DNA of 64,000 nucleotides from Alsobacter metallidurans (GCF_014636935.1 NZ_BMES01000002.1:1919148-1983147), one strand, 5' to 3'; positions 8,809 through 20,708 are shown, numbered from the stretch's first letter. Translations and numbers: made by a program. The notes: generated from the letters alone by a model not told the origin.

Positions 8809-10977
8809 TCAGTAGCTCTTCGCCGCGACCGGCTCGCAACTGGGCGTGACCACGCTCGCGATGGCGTGCGCCAGATCCTGCCGGAGAAACGGCTTCGCCA
8901 AACGGGGGAGATCCAGGCTCGAGCGGGTCGCGATCTCGGCGTGGCCGCTCGCCAGCAGTATGGGCATGTGGGGGCGTTTGGCCCTGATGCGCTCGGCCAG
9001 TTCGACGCCCGTCATGCCGGGCATGGACTGGTCGGTGATCACGATCTCGGGCTCGCGTTGCTCCAGGATCGTGAGCGCCGCGTCGCCCGATGAGGCCTGC
9101 AGCACCGTATGGCCGAGGTCCTCGAGCATCGCGGCGGTTCCCGCCATCACGAGGGGATCGTCCTCGACGAGCAGCACCAGGCACGCCCGATACTCGGGGT
9201 TCGAGGGCTCGGCCTCCGGGATGCGGATTTCGACCTCCCCGCGCGGCAGCCAGAGCTCCGCCGTCGTGCCGCGCCCGCGCTCGCTGTCCAGCCGCAGCAT
9301 GCCGCCGGACTGCACCGCGAAACCGTGGATCATCGACAAGCCAAGCCCCGTGCCCTTGCCGACCCCCTTCGTGGTGAAAAATGGCTCCACCGCGCGGGCC
9401 AGCGTCTCGGCCTCCATCCCCATGCCGGTGTCGGCGACGCGGATGCACACATAGGAGCCGGGCCGCAGCATTGGACGATCCGCACCCGCCATGTCCCGCG
9501 CCTCGGCGGAGATCGTGATCGCTCCACCGGCCGGCATGGCGTCACGCGCGTTCAGCACCAGGTTCAGCAACGCCATTTCGAGCTGACCGGGGTCGACCCT
9601 CACGGGCGGCAACTCGGCCGGGAACACGGTCTCGATGCGGATGTCGGCGCCGAGCGAACGCGTCAGCAAGTCGGTCATGCCTTCCACAAGCCCGCCAACG
9701 TCGACGGATTGGGGCGAGAGATCCTGCCGGCGCGCGAAGGCGAGGAGGCGTTGCGTTAGCGAGGCGCCGCGCTGGGCGCCCTGCATGGCGGTGTCGAGCA
9801 GGCGCTTCGCCCGGTCGTCATCCTTGAGCCTGCGGCGCACCAGATCGATGTTGCCGATCACCACCGCGAGGAGATTGTTGAAATCATGCGCAACGCCGCC
9901 CGTGAGCTGGCCGAGGCTCTCCATCTTTTGCGCCTGCAGCAGGCGCTGCTCGGCCAGCAAGCGCTGCTCGCTCTCGGCGCGCAGCCGAACGAGCGCCTGC
10001 TGCTCGGCCTGGGCGCGCTGCAGCGCGAGCCACGACACCAGCGTCAGAACCAGCGCCGACGCCAGCGCCACCGCCCCATAGGCTGCAAGATTGTGCAGCC
10101 ACTGGGCGTTGACCTGCGCGGCGTCGACGCCGAACACCACGTAGACGGGATAGGGGGCCACCTTGCGGTAGGCATAGAAGCGGTCGCGCTTGTCGACCGT
10201 CGAATAGCCCTGGAACGCCCCACCGAGAGGGTTCGCCGCGATGGCCCGCATGATGTCCGTGGTGGCGGGCACGCGCGGGTTGGGCCACCGGTAGGGCAGC
10301 CGCGCCAGGATCTCGCCATCCTCCCGCAGCAGCGCCCCGGCGGTGGCGGTCGTGGGTGCGGCCTCCGCCATGAACCGGGCGAAATATTCGGGGCTCAGCG
10401 CCACGTGGATGATGCCGTCGAAGCGCCCGTCCGGCGTGATGCGGCGCCGGCTCACCGCAAAGGACGCGATGCCGGTCGCCTTGCCCAGGAACGCCGGGCT
10501 GACATGCGAACCGGCGTTTCGCGCCTTTTGCACCTGGAACCACTCGCGGTCCGCGATGGAGACCTTGGGGTCCCAGGTCTGGCTGCCGGCCCGCACGAAG
10601 CCGTCGGCGTCCGTCAGCCACACCGAAACGGCCTGCTCGAGAGGCGCCTTCAGGTCGCGCAGAAAGGCGCTCGTCTCAGGCCTGGCGATCTCGTCCCAGC
10701 TCATGCCGCGCACGCGATCGTCGATCAACGCTAGCGTGAGTTCGACGGTGTCGAACACCTTGCGGGCATGCTCATGCATGATCGCCGCCGTGCGAACCGT
10801 AATCTCCCGGTTCTCGCGCAGCACGTCGGCCCGGTTCCACGCGCCTGCCGCCACGAAGACGACCGTGGGCACGAGCACTGAAGCCGCAAGCAGGAGCCGG
10901 TAGAGCCGGACAGAACTCGACGAAAAGGGCATCGGCACCAGTGCATAGCGGGCGCCGCCAGACTGGCGCAGACGCAT
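8809..10977 (-). CDS. Membrane hybrid sensor histidine kinase with receiver domain
   Basis: About 722 residues. Order: TM1 (about 25-46), extracytoplasmic PDC/dCache-like sensor (about 50-295, with DADGFVRAGSQ and DREWFQ), TM2 (about 298-320), HisKA with GGVAHDFNNLLAVV (phospho-accepting His near 364), HATPase_c with N box LVLNARDAM, DTGMGM and GKGTGLGLS, and a C-terminal receiver (EDDP and acceptor Asp in VITDQSMPG near 649). It should sense an external small ligand and relay phosphate internally. No separate response regulator is adjacent. The start is uncertain: ATG at 10977, GTG at 10983, or ATG at 10932, which begins right before the first helix. Confidence 0.88.
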   Translation of the reverse strand: MRLRQSGGARYALVPMPFSSSSVRLYRLLLAASVLVPTVVFVAAGAWNRADVLRENREITVRTAAIMHEHARKVFDTVELTLALIDDRVRGMSWDEIARPETSAFLRDLKAPLEQAVSVWLTDADGFVRAGSQTWDPKVSIADREWFQVQKARNAGSHVSPAFLGKATGIASFAVSRRRITPDGRFDGIIHVALSPEYFARFMAEAAPTTATAGALLREDGEILARLPYRWPNPRVPATTDIMRAIAANPLGGAFQGYSTVDKRDRFYAYRKVAPYPVYVVFGVDAAQVNAQWLHNLAAYGAVALASALVLTLVSWLALQRAQAEQQALVRLRAESEQRLLAEQRLLQAQKMESLGQLTGGVAHDFNNLLAVVIGNIDLVRRRLKDDDRAKRLLDTAMQGAQRGASLTQRLLAFARRQDLSPQSVDVGGLVEGMTDLLTRSLGADIRIETVFPAELPPVRVDPGQLEMALLNLVLNARDAMPAGGAITISAEARDMAGADRPMLRPGSYVCIRVADTGMGMEAETLARAVEPFFTTKGVGKGTGLGLSMIHGFAVQSGGMLRLDSERGRGTTAELWLPRGEVEIRIPEAEPSNPEYRACLVLLVEDDPLVMAGTAAMLEDLGHTVLQASSGDAALTILEQREPEIVITDQSMPGMTGVELAERIRAKRPHMPILLASGHAEIATRSSLDLPRLAKPFLRQDLAHAIASVVTPSCEPVAAKSY

Positions 10978-11065
10978 CCTCACTTGGAATGCTTCAAAAC
11001 GCTAGGCGTTGCATAGCCCACGCGGTGGAGTTTCAGCCACCGCGTGGACGATTCCGCCGCTTCAC

Positions 11066-12268
11066 TCAGACATAGCCTGTCGAACCATCCGGACGCACCG
11101 GCACCTTGCGGCTCCAGTTCACGTAGTCTTCGGTGCCCAGCAGCTCCTCATCCATCTCGACGCCCCAGCCCGGCCGGTCCGGACGCAACTCCAGGTAGCC
11201 ATCCTTCGGCAGGTAAGGGTCCTTCACATACCAGGCGCCCTGCAGCTTCTGCTCGCTGCTCGGCGCTTCGCCGCCGCCCGTTCCGAACACGTAGCCGGGC
11301 CCGTGCGGCAGCCGGTATTCGAGGATGCGGAAATTCGGCTGCGCGGCGCAGAAGTGCACGTTCACGGCCGAGGCCAGCGGCCCCATCGGGTTGTGCGGGG
11401 CGACCGTGACGTAGTGCGCCTCCGCGATGGCGGCGATCTTGCGCATCTCCAGCAGGCCGCCCACCACGCAGATGTCGGGCTGGATGATGTCCGCCCCGCG
11501 CACCTGCAGGAGCCGCAGGAACTCGAAGCGGCTGTAGAGCGACTCGCCTGTCGCCAGCGTGCAGGTGAGCCCGCGCTTCAGCTCGCCCCAGGCTTCGAAG
11601 TTCTCCGGGCGGATCGGCTCCTCGAAGAAAAGCGGGTCATAGGGCGCGAGCGCGTTGCCGAGCTGGATGGCCTGCTGCGGCTCGAAGATCTTGGCGTGGG
11701 CGTCGAACGCGATTTCATAGTCGACCCGCACCGTCTCGCGCACCTGCCGGAAATACTCCGCGCTGGTGCGCACCACCTCGCCCCACCGGTTGCGGTGGAT
11801 GTCGATCCGGTAGGGGCTGAGCTTGAAGGCCGTGATGCCCCACTGCTCGTTCAGGCTGTCGAGCTGCTCGCGCGCCGCGCCCGGGTCCGGCGCCGTGTAG
11901 ACGCCCGCATAGACCCGCACCTTGTCGCGCGCGTTGCCGCCGAGCAGCATGTAGACCGGCACGCCGAGCGCCTTGGCGGAGATGTCCCAGAGGCAATGGT
12001 CGATGGCCGAGATCGCGGCGAGACCCAGCGCGCCCGGCGGGAAGCGCGTCTGCTGCATCAGCTTCATGACGATGTATTCGATCCGCCGCGGGTCGTCGCC
12101 GCGGATGAAGTCCATCAGGTAGTCGAGCAGCGGCAGCAGGGCCTTGTCGGGGCCGTGGTTGTAGCACTCGCCCCAGCCGGTCAGGCCGTCGTCGGTGTCG
12201 ATCGCGATCACGACGCGCGGCCGGTCCTTGTCGCGCGACATAAAGGCGCGCAGGCGTTCGATCTTCAT
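11066..12268 (-). CDS. Mandelate racemase/muconate lactonizing family enolase (galactonate-dehydratase-like)
   Basis: 400 residues, enolase superfamily. Visible pieces of the acid-sugar dehydratase active site: an Asp/His metal and acid segment FDAHAKIF, the Glu ligand in FFEEPIRPEN, the Glu in ATGESLYSRFEF, QPDICVVGGLLEMRKIA, and the catalytic His in APHNPMGP. This pattern is closest to the D-galactonate dehydratase (DgoD) group, which removes water from aldonic acids to give 2-keto-3-deoxy acids. Last gene of an importer operon; exact substrate cannot be read from sequence. Confidence 0.82.
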   Translation of the reverse strand: MKIERLRAFMSRDKDRPRVVIAIDTDDGLTGWGECYNHGPDKALLPLLDYLMDFIRGDDPRRIEYIVMKLMQQTRFPPGALGLAAISAIDHCLWDISAKALGVPVYMLLGGNARDKVRVYAGVYTAPDPGAAREQLDSLNEQWGITAFKLSPYRIDIHRNRWGEVVRTSAEYFRQVRETVRVDYEIAFDAHAKIFEPQQAIQLGNALAPYDPLFFEEPIRPENFEAWGELKRGLTCTLATGESLYSRFEFLRLLQVRGADIIQPDICVVGGLLEMRKIAAIAEAHYVTVAPHNPMGPLASAVNVHFCAAQPNFRILEYRLPHGPGYVFGTGGGEAPSSEQKLQGAWYVKDPYLPKDGYLELRPDRPGWGVEMDEELLGTEDYVNWSRKVPVRPDGSTGYV

Positions 12269-12301
12269 GGGGGGTCGTTCCTCGCTTGTGTTCGTCAGGG
12301 C

Positions 12302-13525
12302 TCAATCCGGGCGGAAGTGCCGCCCGCGCCGCAGCCGCGTCTGCACGTAGACGTGTTCGTCGAAGGTGCCGGGCGCGTAGGACGTGGTGTCCTTGCCGAT
12401 GGGCACCGAGAGGTTCTGGCTGCTGGGGAACTGCGCAACGAACTCCTCGTCGATGTCGACGCCGAGCCCGGGGGCGTCCGGGACCTGCAGGTAGCCGTCC
12501 ACCTGTTGCGGATGCGGGATCACCGTGCGGGCGCGCCCGTCCCAGTCGTCCTCGATCCGCTCCAGGATCAGCGCGTTCGGGATCGCGGCCATCACGTGCA
12601 GCGCCGCGTATTCGGCGACCGGCCCGAGCGAGCCCGAGTGGGGCGCCATCATGATGTGATGCGCCTCCGCCATGGCGGCGATCTTCTTCATTTGCGTGAT
12701 GCCGCCGGCCCGGCCGGTATCCGGCTGGGCGACGTCCACGAGATCGTGCTCGATCAGCTCACGCAGCCCGAAGATGGTGGATGAACGCTCGCCGGCGGCC
12801 AGCGGCACATGGGCGGCGTCGCGGATGCGACGGTAGCCGTCGAGGTTCTCGGGCGCGATCGGGTCCTCGATCCACATCAGGTCGTAGGGCTCGAGCGCCC
12901 GCGCGAGCCGGGCGGCGTCGCCGGGCGTCATCCAGGGCGGGCCATGGAGGTCGATCATCAGGTCCATCTCGTCGCCGATCGCGTCGCGCAACCCGGCGAC
13001 CTTGCGCACCGGGTCCGAGACGCCGCCGCATTTGATGGCCGTGATCCCGCGCTCCTTCAGGCTCAGCGCGACCTCCGGCGTGTTGGCGTGCGCGTAGATG
13101 TGGATGCGGTCGCGCACCTTGCCGCCAAGGAGGTTCCACACCGGCACGCCGAGCGCCTTGCCCTTGATGTCCCACAACGCCATGTCTACGCCCGTCATGG
13201 CCCCCGCCCCGACCGTCCCGGTCATGCCGTGTCCCATGATGGCGATCTGCATCTTCTGCCAGAGCCGCTCGATATGGGTGGGGTCCTCGCCCACCAGCAG
13301 CGCCCGCAGGTCCCGGACGGCCGTCTCGATCACGCGCGGCCAGCCCGAGCACTCGCCGATGCCGGTGATCCCCTGGTCCGTGTACACCTTCACGAACAGC
13401 CAGTTGCGCGTGCCCGTGAGGTTGCCCGAATAGCTCTGCGTGCCGAACGAGCCATCCGCCGCCCAGCTCTTCAAGTTGGGCGCGCCGGCCTGCATCAAGA
13501 AGGTTTTGACGTCGGTGATCTTCAC
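12302..13525 (-). CDS. Second MR/MLE-family enolase (acid-sugar dehydratase)
   Basis: 407 residues from the GTG at 13525 (MKITDVKTFL), with CGGAG about 7 bp upstream; another GTG five codons upstream is possible. Enolase-superfamily motifs: AIKCGG, LMIDLHGPPW (Asp-x-His), WIEDPIAPEN, LAAGERSS, QPDTGRAGGITQMKKIA and MAPHSGSLGP (His). It differs clearly from the neighbour at 11066, so the two probably act on different sugar acids or epimers. It lies between the importer ATPase and the other enolase in the same orientation, with an inverted-repeat element upstream (13567-13704). Confidence 0.82.
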   Translation of the reverse strand: MKITDVKTFLMQAGAPNLKSWAADGSFGTQSYSGNLTGTRNWLFVKVYTDQGITGIGECSGWPRVIETAVRDLRALLVGEDPTHIERLWQKMQIAIMGHGMTGTVGAGAMTGVDMALWDIKGKALGVPVWNLLGGKVRDRIHIYAHANTPEVALSLKERGITAIKCGGVSDPVRKVAGLRDAIGDEMDLMIDLHGPPWMTPGDAARLARALEPYDLMWIEDPIAPENLDGYRRIRDAAHVPLAAGERSSTIFGLRELIEHDLVDVAQPDTGRAGGITQMKKIAAMAEAHHIMMAPHSGSLGPVAEYAALHVMAAIPNALILERIEDDWDGRARTVIPHPQQVDGYLQVPDAPGLGVDIDEEFVAQFPSSQNLSVPIGKDTTSYAPGTFDEHVYVQTRLRRGRHFRPD

Positions 13526-13566
13526 GGGAGGACTCCGCACATAAGTATCGCGCCCACACCACCATG

Positions 13567-13704
13567 CCCCTCATCCTGAGGAGCAGGCCCCCTTGGGCCT
13601 GCGTCTCGAAGGACGAGGGACTCCAGAGCGCGCCATGGCTGAGCTAACTGGATCCCCTCGTCCTTCGAGACGCCATGCTGCGCATGGCTCCTCAGGATGA
13701 GGGG
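13567..13704. repeat. Palindromic intergenic repeat, family A copy 1
   Basis: 138-bp element made of nested inverted repeats. Outer arms: perfect 18 bp, CCCCTCATCCTGAGGAGC (13567-13584) with its complement at 13687-13704. Inner arms: 17 bp, GTCTCGAAGGACGAGGG (13603-13619) with 13655-13671. Extra small hairpins sit in each half (for example GCAGGCCC/GGGCCTGC). A second copy is at 31970-32109. The internal loops differ but the arms are conserved. Confidence 0.9.
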
Positions 13705-13733
13705 TTTGGGAGATGGGGGCAGAAAGCGCGCGC

Positions 13734-15457
<1,724 letters not shown>

Positions 15458-15461
<4 letters not shown>

Positions 15462-16585
15462 TTGTTGTACGGATCGGCGGCGTCGCGCAGTCCGTCTCCC
15501 AGGAAGTTGAGGGCGATCACGGCGATCACCACGGCGATGCCCGGCGCGAACAGCCAGGGCGCGGTCGCGATGGAGCGGATGTTCTGCGCCTCGCGCAGCA
15601 GCACGCCCCACGAGATGGTGGGCGGCTGCAGGCCGAGGCCAAGAAACGACAAGGATGTCTCGGCCAGGATCATGGCCGGGATCGCGAGTGTGATGGACGC
15701 GATGATGTGGCTGGCGAAGCTCGGCAGCATGTGCCGGAAGATGATGCGCCCCTCGGACGCGCCGTCGAGCCGTGCCGCCGTGACGAACTCCTCCGTGCGC
15801 AGGCTCAGAAACCGGCCGCGCACGACGCGGGCGAGCTGCGCCCAGCCGGTGAGGCTGAGGATCACCGTGATCATGAAGTAGTTCAGCGTCGCCGGCCAAT
15901 CCTGCGGCAGCGCCGCCGCCATGGCGAGCCAGATCGGGATCGTCGGCAGCGCCAGGATGAACTCGATGGTGCGCTGGATCACGAAGTCGATCCGGCCGCC
16001 GTAATACCCGGAGATGCCGCCCAGCACGATGCCGAGCAGCAACGACAGGAACACGCCCACGAGGCCGACGGAGAGCGAGATCTGCGTCCCCTGCATGATG
16101 CGGCTCCACACGCAGCGCCCGAGCCGGTCGGCGCCGAGCAGGAACAGCGGCTGCCGCGCCTCCGACGACACGAACAGGTGCGTGCGGGCGCTGAACACGC
16201 CGAGCACCGAATACTCGTAGCCCTCGCCGAACATCGTCACATAGATCTTGCGGCTCGTGTCCGGAACATGAACGGCCGCCAGCGTCTGCGGGTCGCGCTT
16301 CAGCGTCGTGGGATGGAAGTACGGCCGAAAGGACCAGCTCCCGTCCGCCGCCGTGTCGATGAAGTGCAAGCCCTGCGGAGGCTGGTAGGCCGCGCGCGCG
16401 TTCTGCTGGCTGGGATCGTTGATGGCGAAGAAGCCCGGGATCACGGCGATCAGGTAGAAGAACGCCGTCACCCACAGCCCGATCATCGCCAGCCTGTGGC
16501 GCTTGAACGCCCACCAGACCAGCTGCCATTGCGACGCGACCGCGACCTTGCGCTGGTCGATGGCCGCGAATGCGACGTCCGTCAT
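15458..16585 (-). CDS. ABC importer permease, DppC type
   Basis: 375 residues with one N-terminal helix (about 33-55), a long extracytoplasmic loop, then the five-helix BPD_transp_1 core. The EAA loop for ATPase docking reads EEFVTAARLDGASEGRIIFRH (quoted only in part as a motif). The loop of about 90 residues containing FGEGYEYSVLGVF is longer than in DppC. Overlaps the ATPase start by 4 bp and follows the DppB-type permease by 4 bp. Confidence 0.9.
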
Positions 16586-16589
16586 GCGC

Positions 16590-17576
16590 CTACTCCAGCC
16601 GGATGCGCGGATCGACCAGCGCGAGCAGGATGTCGCTGATCAGGGAGCCGATCAGCGTGAGCGTGCAGATCAGCAGGATGAAGGCGCCGGCCAGGTACAT
16701 GTCCTGGCTCATCAGCGATTGCAGCAGCAGCGGCCCGGCGGTGGGCAGGCTGAGCACGATCGCGACGATGATGGAGCCGGACACGAGGTTCGGCAGCAGC
16801 CACGCGATTGTGGAGATGAAAGGGTTCAGCGCCAGCCGCACCGGGTACTTCATCAGGAGCCGGAACTCCGACAGCCCCTTGGCGCGCGCCGTCGTCACAT
16901 AGGCCTTGTTGAGCTCGTCCAGCATGTTGGCGCGCATCACCCGGATCAGGCTCGCGGTGCCCGACACCGCCAGGATGATCACCGGGATCCAGAGATGGCC
17001 GATCAGGTCCCAGACCTTGGCGAGGCTCCAGGGTGCGTTGAGATACTGCTCGGAAAACAGCCCGCCGACCTCCTGCCCCCACTCCACGGCGGCGAGATAC
17101 ATCAGCACCAGCGCCAGCAGGAACGAAGGGATGGCGAGGCCCAGGAACGAGAAGAACGTCGCGATGTAATCGCCAATGGAGTATTTGCGCACGGCCGAGA
17201 AGATGCCGATCGGCAGCGCGAGGCCCCAGGTGGCCAGCAGCGTCGCGAAGGTGAGCACCAGCGTCAACGCCATGCGCTCCCAGATCAGGTCGCCCACGGG
17301 CTGCTGCCACTCGAAGCTGAGCCCGAAGTCGCCGCGCAGCAGGATGCCGGTGATCCATTTCCAGTACTGGACGATCATTGGCTGATCGAGCCCGAACCGG
17401 GCGCGCAGGTCGGCGGCCGTGTTCTGGTCCACGACCTCGTTGGAAGCCGCCAGCGTGGCGATGTAGGTCGTCACGTAGTCGCCGGGCGGCAACTGGATGA
17501 GCACGAACGCCATGAAGCTGATGACCACCAGGGAGGGGATCATCCACAGCACGCGCTTGGCGATGAATTTGAGCAT
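16590..17576 (-). CDS. ABC importer permease, DppB type
   Basis: 328 residues: N-terminal helix MLKFIAKRVLWMIPSLVVIS, then a BPD_transp_1 domain with six helices in all and an EAA-type loop around YVTTARAKGLSEFRLL. The frame is open much further upstream, but the ATG at 17576 starts exactly at the conserved N-terminal helix and follows GAAGGG. A 109-bp inverted-repeat element lies between this gene and the binding-protein gene upstream. Confidence 0.9.
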   Translation of the reverse strand: MLKFIAKRVLWMIPSLVVISFMAFVLIQLPPGDYVTTYIATLAASNEVVDQNTAADLRARFGLDQPMIVQYWKWITGILLRGDFGLSFEWQQPVGDLIWERMALTLVLTFATLLATWGLALPIGIFSAVRKYSIGDYIATFFSFLGLAIPSFLLALVLMYLAAVEWGQEVGGLFSEQYLNAPWSLAKVWDLIGHLWIPVIILAVSGTASLIRVMRANMLDELNKAYVTTARAKGLSEFRLLMKYPVRLALNPFISTIAWLLPNLVSGSIIVAIVLSLPTAGPLLLQSLMSQDMYLAGAFILLICTLTLIGSLISDILLALVDPRIRLE

Positions 17577-17611
17577 GCGGGGCCCTTCGCTGGACCGATC
17601 GGAAAACGCCG

Positions 17612-17720
17612 CCGTCATCCCCGGCCGGAGCGGCGAAGCCGCGGAGGGGAAGGGGATCCGGGGGTGAGCACGGCTGCCCTGGATCCCCTTCCCGCGCCTT
17701 CGGCGCGCCGGGGATGACGG
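17612..17720. repeat. Palindromic intergenic repeat, family B copy 1
   Basis: Outer arms CCGTCATCCCCGG (17612-17624) and CCGGGGATGACGG (17708-17720); inner arms GGGAAGGGGATCC (ending about 17659) and GGATCCCCTTCCC (17681-17693). Lies between a binding-protein gene and the permease gene after it. Copy 2 is at 28851-28983 in the same kind of position. Confidence 0.9.
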
Positions 17721-17728
17721 AGGGGATG

Positions 17729-19684
17729 TTACGTCGTGAAGTAGAACTGCTGCGGCAAGGCCGGGCCGGGGTTCGGCCAGGTCCAGGCGTTGGGGTACTT
17801 CTCGGGCACGTTCTTCAAGTTGGTCTTGACCACGCCGAAGTTGTTCACCGCCAGGCACACGCCGAGCGTTTCAAAGGCGTCCGCGGCGAGATCGAAGACC
17901 TGCTTCATGATTTCGCCGCGCTTCTTCAGGTCCGACGTCGCGCGCGCGTCGTCGAACAGCTTCATGCGCTGCTTCTGGCTCTCCGGCGGCTCCTGCCCGT
18001 CCTTGCCGCCCGACACGTACCAGAGCGTCCACGGCACCGCGTAGCGCGACCCCTGCGGGTGCTGGGCGAAGTAGTCCCGCGGGTCGAGCATGGGATCGAG
18101 CCCGCCGGGGCCCGGCCACACGGCCGCGTCATGGTCGTTGTTGTCGCCGCGCGTGTAGTAGAGCGCGCGCTCGATGGTGTTCACCTTCATGTCGACGCCA
18201 ATGTCCGCCCAGTGGCGCTTCACCAGCTCCAGCACGTCGACAAGGTCGGGATACAGCGTCGGGATCACGTCGATCGAGAAAAACACCTTCTGGCCGTCCG
18301 GCCGCAGGCGCATGCCCTGCGCGTCCTTTTTGCCGTAGCCGAGCTTGTCCAACATCGCGTTGGCCTTGGCCTTGTCGAACTCCGTGTACTGGCGGCCGAG
18401 CTTCTCGTTGAACCAGGGATGCCCCGGCCGCGGCCCGGCCTGGTAGGGCTCGGACTGGCCCAGATACACGATGTCGATGATTTCCTTGCGGTCCATGCCG
18501 AGCGAGAGCGCCTGCCGGAACTCCTTGGAGCCCAGCATCTCCCGCATCTTCGGATCTTTGTGCGTGATGTTGAAGTAGATCTGGCACTGCTGCGACGAGG
18601 ACGCGATCAGCTCGACCAGCCTGTAACCGCCCTTCTTCATGTTCTGCGACAGCGTCGGCTTGTTCTGCAGCGTGTCGATGTGCCGGTCCTGGATGTCGAG
18701 CCGTCCCGACACGGCGTCCAGCATCAGCGATTCCACGTCCTGCGAGATCGAGAACGAGATCCGGTCGACATAGGGAAGCTGGTTTCCCTCCGTGTCGACC
18801 TGCCAGAAGAACGGGTTGCGCTCCATGGTGACGCGCGTCGCGCCGCCCGTATAGGGCTCCTTGACGACCCAGGGGTCGATGGTCGGCTTGTCCGGGTTGC
18901 CCCAGCGCGACGGGATCTCGATGTCGCCGCACTTGATGCGAAACAGCGCGCCCCAGTCGGAGACGTTGGCCTGCTTCACGAGGTCGGCGACCGCCGGGTT
19001 ATATTTGGGGTGGAACTGGCCGCAATAGTGCTTGGGGAACAGCGTCGGGTGCTGGCCGAGCGGCGTCGCCATCAGGTCCAGGAACAGCGCGTACGGGCTC
19101 GCGAAGGTGAACTTCACCGTCGTCTCGTCCACCTTGGTGGCCGTTCCGGCCTTGCCGGCGATCACGAGCGGGCTTGGGACGGACTTGTAAAGCTCCGAGT
19201 TCTTGGCGCAGTCCTCCACCGCGAACACGATGTCGTCGGCCGTGAACGGCTTGCCGTCCGACCACTTCATGCCCTTGCGCAGGAAGAAGGTGAACTCGGT
19301 GGAGTCGGCGTTCACCTCCCAGCGCTCCGCCACGTTGGGGAGCGGCTCGGTGAACTGCAGGTTCCAGCGCACCAGCCCCTGGTTGCCGACCATGCGCAGG
19401 ATCCCGTTATGGTCGGCGCTGCCGCGCAACCCGCGGCGCAGCGAGCCGCCATAGACGCCCACCTTCTCGAAAGGAGTCACCACCATGGGCTTCTCGGGCA
19501 GGCGCTGCGCCAGTGCGGCGAGCTTGCCCTCGCCGACCAGCTTGGCCAGTGCCGGCGCTTCCTTGCCGGCCGCCTGCGCCCGCAGCGCGCCGGGCAGCGC
19601 CGTCATGGCGGCCGCACCGGCGATGCCTTGCAGCACGGCGCGGCGCGCGAGCCTCGGCGCAAACGGATCCCTGGTGTCGTTCAT
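17729..19684 (-). CDS. Large ABC substrate-binding protein, family 5 type
   Basis: 651 residues, longer than typical DppA (about 530). A twin-arginine-like signal (LARRAVLQGIAGAAAMTALPG, one residue over-run avoided here by citing only RRAVLQ) precedes an SBP_bac_5 domain with FTFFLRKGMKWSDGKPFTADD and WEVNADS. Large members of this class bind oligosaccharides as well as peptides. The start at 19684 has GGGGAGG upstream. It is the first importer gene, followed by repeat B copy 1 and the permeases; with sugar-acid dehydratases downstream, a sugar-derived ligand is the best inference. Confidence 0.88.
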   Translation of the reverse strand: MNDTRDPFAPRLARRAVLQGIAGAAAMTALPGALRAQAAGKEAPALAKLVGEGKLAALAQRLPEKPMVVTPFEKVGVYGGSLRRGLRGSADHNGILRMVGNQGLVRWNLQFTEPLPNVAERWEVNADSTEFTFFLRKGMKWSDGKPFTADDIVFAVEDCAKNSELYKSVPSPLVIAGKAGTATKVDETTVKFTFASPYALFLDLMATPLGQHPTLFPKHYCGQFHPKYNPAVADLVKQANVSDWGALFRIKCGDIEIPSRWGNPDKPTIDPWVVKEPYTGGATRVTMERNPFFWQVDTEGNQLPYVDRISFSISQDVESLMLDAVSGRLDIQDRHIDTLQNKPTLSQNMKKGGYRLVELIASSSQQCQIYFNITHKDPKMREMLGSKEFRQALSLGMDRKEIIDIVYLGQSEPYQAGPRPGHPWFNEKLGRQYTEFDKAKANAMLDKLGYGKKDAQGMRLRPDGQKVFFSIDVIPTLYPDLVDVLELVKRHWADIGVDMKVNTIERALYYTRGDNNDHDAAVWPGPGGLDPMLDPRDYFAQHPQGSRYAVPWTLWYVSGGKDGQEPPESQKQRMKLFDDARATSDLKKRGEIMKQVFDLAADAFETLGVCLAVNNFGVVKTNLKNVPEKYPNAWTWPNPGPALPQQFYFTT

Positions 19685-19778
19685 GGCGTATCCTCCCCTT
19701 TGGCCGGCGTCGTTGCGCCGCTGTTCTTATGCAAGCCGTCCGGCTTCGCTGAAGCCGATGGTCAGCCGTTGCGGTTGA

Positions 19779-20708
19779 TCATTCCAGCGCGATCGTCATG
19801 CTTCCGCGGACCGTCTCCCCCGGTCCAGCGACACGCGTTCCCGCGCCCTGGACGCCCCGCGCGGCGAGATTGAACGCGTCCGCCACATGGCTCACGGGCT
19901 CGACGCAGAGGTAGGCTCCACCCTCCGGCGCATGCATCACGAGTTGGTCCAGCACGCCGTCGCTCTTGATCGAGATCCGCCTGCCGTCAGCCCGGTCGAT
20001 CAACACGCGGCCGTCCCAATCGGCGAAATAGCGGGTCATCCCGGCGGCGCCGTGGCGCAGGTCATGGGCGGCTTCGCTCCCCGAGAGCCGTTGCGGCGCG
20101 ATCCCGCATCCAGCCTCGTCCTGAGACCATTCGATGCCGGCGTTGAACCGCACCCGGTCGCCATGTCGGGCGACCAGATACGGATGCAGCCCGAGCCCGA
20201 CCGGGATGGGCGTCGCATCCTCGTTGCGGATCGCAATCGCGATGGCGAGCGCCGTTTCCGAGAGCCTGACGGTCTGGGTGGCGGTGAAACGCCACGGCCA
20301 GGCGTCCGGCTCGTGCGCGTAGGTCATCACGGCTGCCGACGCGTTCTCCAGCGCGCAGCTCCAGGCGCGCAGCTGCGAAAACCCGTGCAGGGCGTGCGGC
20401 GGGCAGGCCGGATGCGCGGGCAACTGCACGTCCCTGCCGCCAAAGCGGAAGCGCCCATCCCGGATTCGATTGGAAAACGGCGCGAGCGGGTAGCAGCCGG
20501 CCTTGGGCCAGAACAGCGGATCGAAAGCCGCCTCCGCCATCGGCATGAGGATCGGGTCGGCCTGCCCGTCCGTCTCACGCCAGAAGCCCGCCACCCGGCC
20601 GCCCTGGCCTGGAGCAAGCGCTGCCCGCAGCGCTCCCGCGGCCAGCAAGGGCCGCGGCGCCGTCTCCCGAATCGTTTCGCTCCCCGGAGCATGGTCGGCT
20701 GTGGTCAC
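19779..20708 (-). CDS. Aldose 1-epimerase (galactose mutarotase-like)
   Basis: 309 residues from the GTG at 20708; a TTG two codons upstream is also possible. Family features: FSNRIRDGRFRFGG, catalytic His in PHALHGFSQLRAW, second His in VGLGLHPYL, and Glu in LCVEPVSHV. It should interconvert the alpha and beta forms of an aldose. It reads toward the importer operon 94 bp away and may be its first gene, and it is divergent from the glucarate-dehydratase-like gene, fitting a sugar or sugar-acid module. Confidence 0.85.
   Translation of the reverse strand: MTTADHAPGSETIRETAPRPLLAAGALRAALAPGQGGRVAGFWRETDGQADPILMPMAEAAFDPLFWPKAGCYPLAPFSNRIRDGRFRFGGRDVQLPAHPACPPHALHGFSQLRAWSCALENASAAVMTYAHEPDAWPWRFTATQTVRLSETALAIAIAIRNEDATPIPVGLGLHPYLVARHGDRVRFNAGIEWSQDEAGCGIAPQRLSGSEAAHDLRHGAAGMTRYFADWDGRVLIDRADGRRISIKSDGVLDQLVMHAPEGGAYLCVEPVSHVADAFNLAARGVQGAGTRVAGPGETVRGSMTIALE

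Noticed and set aside
11009-12784. 591-codon plus-strand ORF opposite the enolases
   Set aside because: No domain, biased composition, spans two minus-strand genes and the gap between them.
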